Below, piece by piece: positions 44,331 through 52,277 of a stretch of DNA of 64,000 nt (position 1 is its first letter; every line of letters begins with the position of its first letter). Where the stretch lies: assembly GCA_002529645.1 (NCBI GenBank), contig NAEP01000045.1, positions 1 through 64,000 on the forward strand, given 5' to 3'. The notes beneath the pieces are model-generated. The model made no database searches and was not told where the DNA came from. It was given only the letters and a program-made list of their open reading frames with translations. The position numbers and the translations under genes are program-made. The DNA comes from Candidatus Lumbricidiphila eiseniae. Lineage in GTDB: Bacteria > Actinomycetota > Actinomycetes > Actinomycetales > Microbacteriaceae.

Positions 44331-45373
44331 CCACCCACGCCACCCATCTTGCCCGTACTGCGACCCTTGTTGCCCCCCGGAGTCTCAGCGTCTTTGAGGC
44401 ACCCCTGCCGGAGGTTGGCCCCGGAGAAGTTCTCCTGCAGACGCGCTACTCAGGAATCAGTGCGGGAACCGAGATGAATGTCTACCGTGGTTTAGCTGTG
44501 GGATGGCGCACCCGTCGCGATCCTGAGAGTGGTCTCTTCGAGCCCACCGACCACCCCGAATGGACGTATCCGATGGCCTATGGGTACGCTGCGGTGAGCG
44601 TTGTTGCAGAACTGGGCGCAGACGTGGATGCGGTGAGGGTGGGTGATCTTGTTTATAGCTACACGCCGCACACATCTGCGATCGTCGTCCCGGCAACATC
44701 GGTCATTCGCTTGCCTCCGCTGGAAGATCCCAGATCTGGTGTGTTTAACGCCAATATCAACACCGCCTACAACGGTATTCTCGACGCTCATCCCAATTTT
44801 GGTGATGTCGTCATTGTTGTGGGACTTGGCGTTATTGGTCTTATCCAGGTGCAGTTACTTCGACGGCTCGGCGCTCGGGTCATCGGGGTCGATGGGGTTG
44901 CCGAGCGACGAGCTCTCGCCGAGAGATTTGGCGCAGAAGTCACGTTTGAGCCGGGCAGTCATGTCGCCCGTGAGGTTCGCGCGCTCACTGATAATCGCGG
45001 TGCCGACATTGTCATCGAAGTTTCAGGTGCTAGCGCTGCTCTCAACGAAGCAATCCGTACTGTCGGATTCAACGGAACCGTTATCGCGATGTCGTGGTAT
45101 GGTGGCACATTCGAGAACCTAAGTCTCAGTGGCGAATTTCATCACAATCGTCCACGGGTCATTTCCTCCCAGGTTGCCGGTCTCAGTCCGCATCTCGGCC
45201 CACTGTGGTCACTAAAGCGCCGACAGGAAATTGTCTTGCAGTTGATGCAGGAACTCGAACTTACGCCGCTTATTACCCACGAGCGCCACATCGACGAAGC
45301 TGCTGAGGCATATCGCATCGTCGACACTCAACCAGATGACCTGGTTCAACTTGTCCTCACCTACGGCAACTAA
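44327..45373 (+). CDS. Medium-chain dehydrogenase (sugar/polyol dehydrogenase-like)
   Basis: NAD(P)-binding MDR-family enzyme of 348 residues. The nucleotide motif is VVGLGVIGLIQVQLLRRLGARVIGVD. The catalytic-zinc cysteine expected in the N-terminal GICGTD position is replaced (YSGISAGTEMNVYRG), which marks the zinc-less subgroup found in sugar clusters. It overlaps the permease gene by four bases, so it is coupled to uptake. It probably oxidises the imported sugar or a derivative. Confidence 0.9.
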   Translation: MTTHATHLARTATLVAPRSLSVFEAPLPEVGPGEVLLQTRYSGISAGTEMNVYRGLAVGWRTRRDPESGLFEPTDHPEWTYPMAYGYAAVSVVAELGADVDAVRVGDLVYSYTPHTSAIVVPATSVIRLPPLEDPRSGVFNANINTAYNGILDAHPNFGDVVIVVGLGVIGLIQVQLLRRLGARVIGVDGVAERRALAERFGAEVTFEPGSHVAREVRALTDNRGADIVIEVSGASAALNEAIRTVGFNGTVIAMSWYGGTFENLSLSGEFHHNRPRVISSQVAGLSPHLGPLWSLKRRQEIVLQLMQELELTPLITHERHIDEAAEAYRIVDTQPDDLVQLVLTYGN

Positions 45374-45400
45374 CAGTCATCCGCTAAGGAGAATCCCCGA

Positions 45401-46177
45401 ATGAATGTACTCGCAGCTAACATGGAATGGTTATTTACCGAAGCCGGTGAATCAACCGCCAACCGCATTCGCGCTGCCGCCAAACACGGACTCAGGAGTG
45501 TTGAAATCTGGGGATGGCGCGACAAAGACCTTGGTGCCATTGAGGGAGCCCTCCGCGACACCGGAGTCCAGCTGCTGTCCTTGATTGTTGAACCGCAACT
45601 GAACATCACCGATCCGGCGATTCGGGAGCGATATCTCACGGGCGTGCGTGAGTCCCTCAATATTGCTGTACAGCTTGGAGCACCCTATCTTGTGGTTGTG
45701 GCCGGTGACGAGATGGCGGGAGTCAGTCGCACGACGCAGCACGATTCTGTTGTTGACACTCTCCGCGGAGCAGTCAAAATCCTTGAACAAAGCGGTGTGA
45801 CACTTCTCCTTGAGCCACTCAACACGAAGGTTGATCACATCGGCACCTACCTCTGGTCTACGAGGGAGGGACTTGACATTGTTCGAGAGGTCGGTTCTCC
45901 GCATCTCAAACTGTTGCTCGACGCGTACCACGCGCTCGTGATGGGTGAGCACTTCGAAGAGGTGATTGGAGAGGATATTGCTCTCATCGGTCACGTTCAG
46001 GTCGCGGACATTCCAGGACGTCACGAACCAGGAACGGGAAAGATCGACTGGGCACAACAGCTTGGTATCCTCCGAGGGCTTGGCTACACCGGTTCATTTG
46101 GTATGGAGTACATGCCTACTGTCGAGACGGGACAGTCGCTGGTCGCGGTCACTGCGATGGTGAACGGCCTGGTTTAG
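45401..46177 (+). CDS. Hydroxypyruvate isomerase-like TIM-barrel isomerase
   Basis: TIM-barrel isomerase of 258 residues. MNVLAANMEWLFTEAG at the N-terminus, the metal glutamate in LLLEPLNTKVDHIG, LLLDAYHALVMGEH and HVQVADIPGRHEPGTGKIDW match the Hyi/OtnI group. Such enzymes isomerise hydroxypyruvate or 2-keto-tetronate-type acids. It is the last gene of the importer operon, 27 bases after the dehydrogenase. Confidence 0.9.
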   Translation: MNVLAANMEWLFTEAGESTANRIRAAAKHGLRSVEIWGWRDKDLGAIEGALRDTGVQLLSLIVEPQLNITDPAIRERYLTGVRESLNIAVQLGAPYLVVVAGDEMAGVSRTTQHDSVVDTLRGAVKILEQSGVTLLLEPLNTKVDHIGTYLWSTREGLDIVREVGSPHLKLLLDAYHALVMGEHFEEVIGEDIALIGHVQVADIPGRHEPGTGKIDWAQQLGILRGLGYTGSFGMEYMPTVETGQSLVAVTAMVNGLV

Positions 46178-46605
46178 GTTGTACTCGACTGCGCACGTTT
46201 CGGTTCTGCTCTGAGTTGAGGTCGAACGCCGGGCTCGCGGATGGCACAGGATCGCCCGAGTGGTGGGTCGCCAACGTTAGGGTCGAACGCCGGGCTCGCG
46301 GATGGCACCCCGCTGCGGCTGCACGGGCGTTTTCGCTCGTTTGCGGTGAGAACAGCGACATTTTTGAATGTGTTTATAATAAACTCTGCCGACGTTCCGG
46401 TGTTGATAATTTCCTGTTGTCGGCGGGAGTTACTGGTGAGATTCTGTCCGATGGTGTTTTCTGCGAGTAAGCCAGGGGTCTTCTGCAAAGAAGCTGAAAT
46501 TTTCGGATGTATTCTACATGCTCTGATAGCTTGGGCGCATTCGGACTGTGAAGGGCAGCCAGTCGACCGTCCTGGATCCGTGCATGAGAAAAAACGGAGA
46601 TCGCC
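46178..46605. other. Intergenic region between isomerase operon and lipoprotein locus
   Basis: 428 bases without an intact gene. It holds the paired repeat at 46220-46308. From about 46370 the sequence is a diverged copy of 38755-38850. A short stretch just before 46606 (ACGGAGATCGCC) serves as a ribosome site for the frameshifted ORF that follows. Confidence 0.6.
46220..46308. repeat. Paired direct repeat, two identical 28-bp arms, 33-bp insert (locus 8)
   Basis: Arms 46220-46247 and 46281-46308 are identical over exactly 28 bases, and the adjoining base on each side differs. The insert 46248-46280 is 33 bases. Arm positions 17-22 read CGCGGA and the 3' end reads GGATGGCAC, resembling the 3' half of type I-E repeats. 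This is the freshest of the units in the window. Confidence 0.95.
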
Positions 46606-46789
46606 ATGAAAAAATCACGCACGCAGAATGAGCTGAGTTCTTCCCGCGTGATGAAGTTGTCACGCGCAGGGTTTATGAGCCACCGTGGCCCTGTTGCTCA
46701 TCGCAGTAAGCATTCCCTCCACACCGTCGCCCGCGCAGCTTGGCGGTTGGGTTTTTAATGACTCATTTAGCAGCATAGCGATTGGGTGA
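46606..46789 (+). pseudogene. Frameshifted small secreted-protein ORF
   Basis: An ATG at 46606 with GGAGA upstream opens a 50-codon ORF (to 46758) starting MKKSRTQNEL. After GFMS a shift of one base gives a frame reading ATVALLLIAVSIPSTPSPAQ, an obvious signal peptide with an AxA-type cleavage site, then LGGWVFNDSFSSIAIG and a stop at 46789. The simplest reading is a short exported protein broken by a one-base frameshift. The tail QLGGWVF also survives in the copy at 38855. Confidence 0.6.
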
Positions 46790-46792
46790 TTG

Positions 46793-47638
46793 ATGAATAA
46801 ACAGTCGTTAGTGAAGTTTCGACATGTGTTGCCGGTATTGCTGACTGTGACTGCTGTTGCTCTGTTGCCCGGTTGTGCTGCGCCGAACATTGACAAGTTT
46901 GGTGGTGTGACGGCTCGGCTCGATACGGAAACATCTTCGATTGGATATCCGCTTGATGACTACGTTTTGGTTGGGCGGGAAGCTCAAAAAATTGAACGGG
47001 CGGATGAGTTACTTTTTTCGAGGTGCGTTACAAAATTTGGGTTCACAGCGCCAATAACGAACTGGGTCGAGCATCTCGATATCCCAAATCGGCAGTATGG
47101 TATCTGGACGATGAAACAGGCTACCACTTGGGGATATGGTCTTCCCACAAATCCGACGATGGAACAAGAAAAAATCACGTACCCAGCAACTGTGCAGAAG
47201 ATGTCAGATGACGCATTTCGAGCGTGTCGTTCTAGCCCTGAAGAACTTCCAGCGATGCGGCCACACTCATCAAATCCAAACCAACCTAGCATTGTTGATC
47301 GTGGTTATATTGATGCGTGGATCCAGGCGATGGGAAATTCTGAGTGGCGTGCGATCCGCGAAAAGTGGGTGGCGTGTATCGGTCAGCGGCATCTGAAACC
47401 ATATTCTGGTGACAGTCTCGGGCCAGAATTGCCTCAGGATGATCTGGAGGCACAGATGAAAATCGCGTTAGTTGATGTGGAGTGCAAGATATCGCTGGGT
47501 ACGGTCCAGCAGTTGGCAGATATTGAATCGCGCTATCAGGCGGCATATATCGAGGCTAACCAAGCGGCATTGAATGAGGCTCGAAAGAAAGCCAGAGATG
47601 TACTCGCCAAAGCAGAGCGAATCATTGCTGGTGAATGA
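46793..47638 (+). CDS. Putative lipoprotein of a MacAB-type exporter operon
   Basis: Lipoprotein of 281 residues from the ATG at 46793 (MNKQSLVKFRHVLPV). The lipobox is VALLPGCAAP (cysteine at about residue 27). The mature part is mixed α/β and ends in a ~60-residue helix rich in Ala, Glu and Lys (IESRYQAAYIEANQ, ARKKARDVLAKAERII), probably coiled coil. No known domain is recognised. It overlaps the adaptor gene by eight bases, so it is likely a component or accessory of the exporter. A truncated near-identical copy lies at 38855-39525. Confidence 0.8.
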   Translation: MNKQSLVKFRHVLPVLLTVTAVALLPGCAAPNIDKFGGVTARLDTETSSIGYPLDDYVLVGREAQKIERADELLFSRCVTKFGFTAPITNWVEHLDIPNRQYGIWTMKQATTWGYGLPTNPTMEQEKITYPATVQKMSDDAFRACRSSPEELPAMRPHSSNPNQPSIVDRGYIDAWIQAMGNSEWRAIREKWVACIGQRHLKPYSGDSLGPELPQDDLEAQMKIALVDVECKISLGTVQQLADIESRYQAAYIEANQAALNEARKKARDVLAKAERIIAGE

Positions 47639-48860
47639 GCTGAGTGTGGTTCGTATACCGATTGTGAGTCGTGTTGGTCGTATTTGGGTTTTTGTTGCTG
47701 TGTGTGTTGTGTTGGTCGGGGTGGGATTTGGGGCTGGTTGGGTGGTTCGTTCCCCCCAGTCAGGGGCGGTGACTGCCGTTCGTGCTGCGGTTGTGGTGTA
47801 TGCGACGGCGGAAATGCGGACTGTGTCGGTTGGGCTTCGTGCACAGGGAGTGGTGTCTGACAGTGAGAAGTTGACGGTGCTGGGAACCGGAGTGACTATG
47901 GGCTCGGGGGTGGACGCCTCGAAGCCTGGTGTCGAGGGGTCGAAGCCCGGTGGGGGACAGGAACCGGGAGGCGAGAAAGGGCCTGGTGGTGGGGCGGGAG
48001 TGTCTGGCGGCGGGCGGGCGGTTGTGACGAGGGTTGGGTTGGGTGTTGGTGATGCGGCTGTAAATGGTGAGTTGTTGGCAACGGTATCAGATCGTCCATT
48101 TTTTGTGTTGGGAATGAGGATTCCGCCGTTTCGCGATTTGCGCCGTGGTGATCAGGGCTCTGATGTGAAGAGTTTGCAGGTTGCACTGGGTGTCTCAGAA
48201 ACGGGTGTTGTTGATAGCGCGACTCTTCGGGCGGTTCAGAAGCTGTATGCGAGATATGGTCTTGTGCCTCCGGGGGGAGTGGGAGCAGGGATGTATATTG
48301 CTGCCGGTGAGATACTTCCGGTGTCTGTCACCCCGCCGCCGGTGGTGGAGAGTGTTGCGGGGGTTGGTGATGTGTTGGGTGCGGGTCGGCCGCTGGCTAT
48401 TTTGCGGGTCGGCGTTCCGACGATTAGGTTTCGTGCGACGGTCGCGAGCTTGAGCACTGTGAAGCAGGGGGCCTTGGTTAAAATCAGTGGCCTGAAGGGC
48501 AGAGTCGTTGAGGGCAGTGTTACCTCGGTGAGTGGTTTTAGAGGCGCAGACAGTCAGCAGGCCAGCCTTCAGCCTGGGTATGAGGTGGTAGTCAGTTTCA
48601 CGGAACCACCGGCAGCTGATGAGTTCCCGACGGGGCAGAGCGTGACGGTTACGGACGCGGCCACTCCGCCTCCCAGCCTGGCTGTGCCGCAGGTTGCGAT
48701 CAAGCAGGATGCGTCGGGCCCGTATGTGTTAAAAGCGCCTAAGGATGACTCGGGGCATCCCGGTCGAGTTTCAGTGACGGTGCTGGCCCAGAGCGACGGA
48801 TGGGTCGCGATTGCGGCGGAGGGACTGGTCGCGGGTGACCGGGTACAGGTACAGCCATGA
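47631..48860 (+). CDS. Exporter adaptor with peptidoglycan-binding-like domain
   Basis: Membrane-anchored periplasmic-adaptor-like protein of 409 residues. The GTG at 47631 overlaps the lipoprotein stop. One helix (about residues 15-35, IWVFVAVCVVLVGVGFGAGW) is followed by a β-barrel/lipoyl-type region interrupted by a Gly/Pro-rich insert (about residues 88-125). A PG_binding_1-like domain (LRRGDQGSDVKSLQVALGV) lies at about residues 165-200, then a C-terminal HlyD-type β domain. This architecture accompanies MacB-type exporters in actinobacteria. Confidence 0.85.
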   Translation: MNELSVVRIPIVSRVGRIWVFVAVCVVLVGVGFGAGWVVRSPQSGAVTAVRAAVVVYATAEMRTVSVGLRAQGVVSDSEKLTVLGTGVTMGSGVDASKPGVEGSKPGGGQEPGGEKGPGGGAGVSGGGRAVVTRVGLGVGDAAVNGELLATVSDRPFFVLGMRIPPFRDLRRGDQGSDVKSLQVALGVSETGVVDSATLRAVQKLYARYGLVPPGGVGAGMYIAAGEILPVSVTPPPVVESVAGVGDVLGAGRPLAILRVGVPTIRFRATVASLSTVKQGALVKISGLKGRVVEGSVTSVSGFRGADSQQASLQPGYEVVVSFTEPPAADEFPTGQSVTVTDAATPPPSLAVPQVAIKQDASGPYVLKAPKDDSGHPGRVSVTVLAQSDGWVAIAAEGLVAGDRVQVQP

Positions 48861-48901
48861 TGAGCGCCACCGTGACACGGGTGTGGAGTGTGATCCGATG
48901 A
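48857..48901 (+). CDS. 14-codon ORF with ATGA overlaps on both sides
   Basis: An ATG at 48857 overlaps the adaptor stop (ATGA) and opens MMSATVTRVWSVIR, ending at 48901, where the next ATG (48898) again overlaps by four bases. It resembles the start of the next ORF (MSAP...TVIRVRSVIP), so the two may come from a short duplication. Whether it is translated is unknown. Confidence 0.3.
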   Translation: MMSATVTRVWSVIR

Positions 48902-49005
48902 GCGCACCGGCACCAAAGGGTGCACACACCGTGATACGGGTACGGAGCGTAATACCGACAGTCCCGGTGCTGGCGATCGCGGGTGCGATTGCGGTGTGGG
49001 TGTGA
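48898..49005 (+). CDS. Small ORF with one hydrophobic segment
   Basis: 35-residue ORF beginning MSAPAPKGAHTVIRVRSV and ending in a hydrophobic run VPVLAIAGAIAVWV. It overlaps the preceding mini-ORF (ATGA) and the ATPase/permease gene (GTGA) by four bases each. It may be a remnant of a lost membrane protein or a real small membrane protein kept for translational coupling. No ribosome site stands out. Confidence 0.4.
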   Translation: MSAPAPKGAHTVIRVRSVIPTVPVLAIAGAIAVWV

Positions 49006-51083
49006 CGGGGGTGTTTTTACGACTGCGAGGGGTTGGTCGTGATTTCGGTTCGGGGGTTGTAACCTCTGCGCTGAGGCTGGTTGATTTGGATATTGTATCG
49101 GGTGAGTTTGTTGCGTTGACTGGAACGTCTGGTTCTGGGAAGTCGACGCTGCTGAACATTTTAGGATTGCTGGATTCACCGACGGTTGGGAGTTACAGCA
49201 TTGCCGGCGAGGATGTCGCGCAGCTTTCGGAGCGACATCGTGACTGGTTGCGTCAGAACACGTTCGGGTTTGTATTTCAGGATGCGCATGTGCTTGCCTA
49301 TGAAACGGTTGTGCAGAACGTTGTTCTTGGTCTTGAGATTCGAGGGGACTCCCGCACGGTGCAGGCTACCGCTGCCACGTCGGCGTTAGCAGCAGTGGGG
49401 TTGCGACACCGGGCTGACGCGCTCGGGCGGGATCTTTCCGGCGGGGAACGGCAACGACTTGCGATCGCGCGTGCGCTGGCCACCTCGCCCCGGGTACTGC
49501 TCGCTGATGAACCAACCGGGAACCTCGACGCGGCCAATACGGACGCGATCATGACGCTACTGCGCACTATCAACCGTAACGGTGCCACCGTCATTGTCGT
49601 CACCCACGACAACCGGGTAGCCGAAACTGCAGATCGCCGAATCATGATGACCGACGGACAACTCCACGGAACCCTCACCCACCCACCCACCGACCGGATG
49701 ACCGCTGGTCACCCACCCACCGGCCTCAGAGTAACTGGCCAGCCATCCACCAGCGAGGACATCGCAGGTCGAGTGCAGGTCCGGGGTGATGATCGGGTTG
49801 CATGGTTCGCACACCGGGCGGCGCTGTTAGGTAGAAAACAGAGGTGGTGGGCGGCTCGTCGGACGGGGGCGAGGGTGGCGGCGCGGGCCGAGGGTCGGGG
49901 TGAGCACCGCTATCCTCGCGTGTCTGGGTTGAGTGGTTTGGTGACATCCGCGGTTAATGCCCTCACCTCGCGCCCGGCTCGAACGTTGGCGCTTATCGCG
50001 TCGTTTGTACTCGGCACGGGCGGATTGGTGGCGGCAGCGGGGATCGGCACGACCGCATCACAGCAGATCGCGGACCGGTTGGCAGCGGGTGCCCTTGACG
50101 AGGTCACTGTGCAAGAACCAGCCGGTACGACACCCGTCGTCCGGGAGGATCGCGCGGGAGAACTGCGGGAGCTCAGTCATGTCATCGGTGTGGGTCTGCG
50201 TATCGATATAGAGCACCAAACAGCGCAGGTATCCCGGTTCCCGCAGGGAAGTGTGTCTGACCAACCGCAGTTCGACGGCCCCACAATCGGAACAGATGCC
50301 GAGTATCTCCGTCTGACGGGAATACGAGTTCTTCCCTCCACCGCGGTCAACCTGTTCGACGATTCCACCTCCGGTGATATCGCGATTGTTGGTGCCACCG
50401 CCGCACGCACCCTTGGAATACCCGAAAACTCCCAGGGACACCAGATTTGGGTTGCTGCGCGAGCATTTACTGTCGTAGGTGTTATCACCGATACCGAACG
50501 ACAGCCTGTGTTCGCTAATGCCGTCATTATCCCCACCCGAACCCTCCCCGCGCTTGCCGCGGAATGGTTCGTGAAAACCGAACAGGGTTACCCTGCAGAT
50601 ATCGCCGACGCGGTGCCCTACGCACTCAATCCTGCGAACCCCGGAGCGGTGAGCGTGAACACCGTTGCTGATCTGCGAAACCTCCGCCGCGGAGTGGCAG
50701 GAGATCTCTCAACCCTCATCGCCGTGACCGCCACAGTTCTACTCGCAATGGCGATTCTCAGCTCCGGCACCGCGATGTACCTTAACATCCAAAGTCGTAT
50801 CTCAGAAATTGCCCTCCGCCGTGCACTGGGAGCAAGTCGCCTCGCCACAGCAGGAATATTCCTCGCTGAGGGAACCCTCCTCGGACTCGCCGGAGGTCTC
50901 GCCGGAACAGCAGTCGGCACCCTCGCCGTCAGCCTCACCGCTATCCTCCAAGGATGGACCCCCATCGCCGACCCCACCATGATCACCATCGGACTGGTCA
51001 CAGGGCTCCTCGGCGGATCAATATCCGCCATCCTCCCCGCACTGCAGGCAGCAAAAATTCAACCCGCACAAGCCATCCGATAG
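49002..51083 (+). CDS. MacB-like ABC exporter, fused ATPase and permease
   Basis: Exporter subunit of 693 residues. Residues about 1-225 form the ATPase: Walker A TGTSGSGKST, signature LSGGERQRLAIARAL, Walker B VLLADEPTGNLD. A ~90-residue linker with 10-residue repeats (THPPTDRMTAGHPPTG) and many arginines follows. The permease has a helix at about residues 320-345, a large extracellular domain, then three helices at the C-terminus with the FtsX motif ISEIALRRALGAS. With the adaptor and lipoprotein it forms a MacAB-type tripartite-like exporter for a peptide, lipid or antibiotic; the substrate is unknown. The GTG at 49002 overlaps the small ORF; GTG at 48996 is an alternative. Confidence 0.9.
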   Translation: MTGVFLRLRGVGRDFGSGVVTSALRLVDLDIVSGEFVALTGTSGSGKSTLLNILGLLDSPTVGSYSIAGEDVAQLSERHRDWLRQNTFGFVFQDAHVLAYETVVQNVVLGLEIRGDSRTVQATAATSALAAVGLRHRADALGRDLSGGERQRLAIARALATSPRVLLADEPTGNLDAANTDAIMTLLRTINRNGATVIVVTHDNRVAETADRRIMMTDGQLHGTLTHPPTDRMTAGHPPTGLRVTGQPSTSEDIAGRVQVRGDDRVAWFAHRAALLGRKQRWWAARRTGARVAARAEGRGEHRYPRVSGLSGLVTSAVNALTSRPARTLALIASFVLGTGGLVAAAGIGTTASQQIADRLAAGALDEVTVQEPAGTTPVVREDRAGELRELSHVIGVGLRIDIEHQTAQVSRFPQGSVSDQPQFDGPTIGTDAEYLRLTGIRVLPSTAVNLFDDSTSGDIAIVGATAARTLGIPENSQGHQIWVAARAFTVVGVITDTERQPVFANAVIIPTRTLPALAAEWFVKTEQGYPADIADAVPYALNPANPGAVSVNTVADLRNLRRGVAGDLSTLIAVTATVLLAMAILSSGTAMYLNIQSRISEIALRRALGASRLATAGIFLAEGTLLGLAGGLAGTAVGTLAVSLTAILQGWTPIADPTMITIGLVTGLLGGSISAILPALQAAKIQPAQAIR

Positions 51084-51350
51084 GTAACAACCACTTGAAC
51101 AGTACGCCTCATCCTGAGACAGCGGCACACGGGGTAAAGAGCTGAATTATGGTCTCGGTGCGGTCACAGTGCCGAACCGCTCTGGTGACCGAACAGGGGA
51201 ACGGTCAATGGTTTGCTGCCGCGGTATCCCGAGGGTTGTGGATGAGAACGTCACAAAACACTCAGTTCACACACAAGCGGTATTCAGCGGCTGCGGAGGA
51301 GACAGATGCTCGGAATAGCCCCTGTGAACCCCACGGGGTAGCGTTGGAGC

Positions 51351-52277
51351 ATGTCATTGTCCGTTGCATCCCCCACGGTTTGTGTGTGGGCACCGGGGAA
51401 GGTAAATGTCCTCCTGCGGGTGGGCCCGGTCGAGAGCAGCGGGTATCACGAGATCGCGACGATTTTCCAGGCGGTGTCACTCTATGAAGAGGTGCGGGCT
51501 TCCCGAGCTGACACCGTGACGGTGACCTTTGAGGGTGATGACATTGACACCTCTGGGCTCGTTGTCGACGACACCAATCTTGCGATTCGGGCGGCACGAG
51601 CCGTCGCGGCGCACACGGGTGTCACCGAGGGGGTGCGGCTGGAGATCCACAAACGGGTTCCGATCGCAGGGGGCATGGGCGGTGGGTCGGCGGATGCCGC
51701 GGCAACCCTCGTCGCGTGCGATGAACTGTGGGGCACACACATCCCGAAAGACGACCTCTACGACATCGCGGCTACCCTGGGGGCGGATGTTCCGTTTGCC
51801 CTCTCCGGCGGCACGGCCATGGGCACCGGGCGTGGTGATCTGCTCAGCCCCGTGCTCTCCTCCGGGGAGTTTCACTGGGTGCTCGCCGTGGCCGAGTTCG
51901 GGCTTTCAACCTCAGACATCTACCGTGAGTGTGATGCGCTTCGGGCGCAGTCCGGGGCCGAGATCCCCGAAAACCTCGACATCGATAAGCGCGTACTACA
52001 GGCACTGCGCTCTGGCGACCCCGTCCAACTCGCCGAGGTGCTACACAACGACCTGCAGGAAGCCGCGCTTCACAAAGCACCCGGGCTGCGAGGCATCCTG
52101 GATCTGGGGCAGAAGCACGGCGCGCTCGCGGGATTAGTGTCCGGCTCTGGCCCGACGATCGCGTTCCTTGCAGAAGATAAACACGCCGCGATCGGGGTGC
52201 AGGTTGCGCTCTCTGCAGCGCGCCTGAACGTCATTCGGGTCAAGGCACCTGCGCCGGGTGCCCGGGTTCTCTCATAG
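51351..52277 (+). CDS. ispE: 4-diphosphocytidyl-2-C-methyl-D-erythritol kinase
   Basis: GHMP kinase of 308 residues in the non-mevalonate isoprenoid pathway. [13 protein letters not shown] is motif 1, [17 protein letters not shown] is the ATP-binding glycine-rich loop, and [11 protein letters not shown] is motif 3. The ATG start at 51351 leaves a 267-base leader with no recognised feature. Its normal neighbour rsmA is 12.8 kb away on the other side of the accessory island. The last bases overlap the convergent ABC-F gene. Confidence 0.96.
   Translation: MSLSVASPTVCVWAPGKVNVLLRVGPVESSGYHEIATIFQAVSLYEEVRASRADTVTVTFEGDDIDTSGLVVDDTNLAIRAARAVAAHTGVTEGVRLEIHKRVPIAGGMGGGSADAAATLVACDELWGTHIPKDDLYDIAATLGADVPFALSGGTAMGTGRGDLLSPVLSSGEFHWVLAVAEFGLSTSDIYRECDALRAQSGAEIPENLDIDKRVLQALRSGDPVQLAEVLHNDLQEAALHKAPGLRGILDLGQKHGALAGLVSGSGPTIAFLAEDKHAAIGVQVALSAARLNVIRVKAPAPGARVLS

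Noticed and set aside
49679-49760. Repeat of CACCCACCCACCG in the MacB-like gene
   Set aside because: A 30-base period low-complexity repeat in a protein linker, not related to the 60-61-base units.
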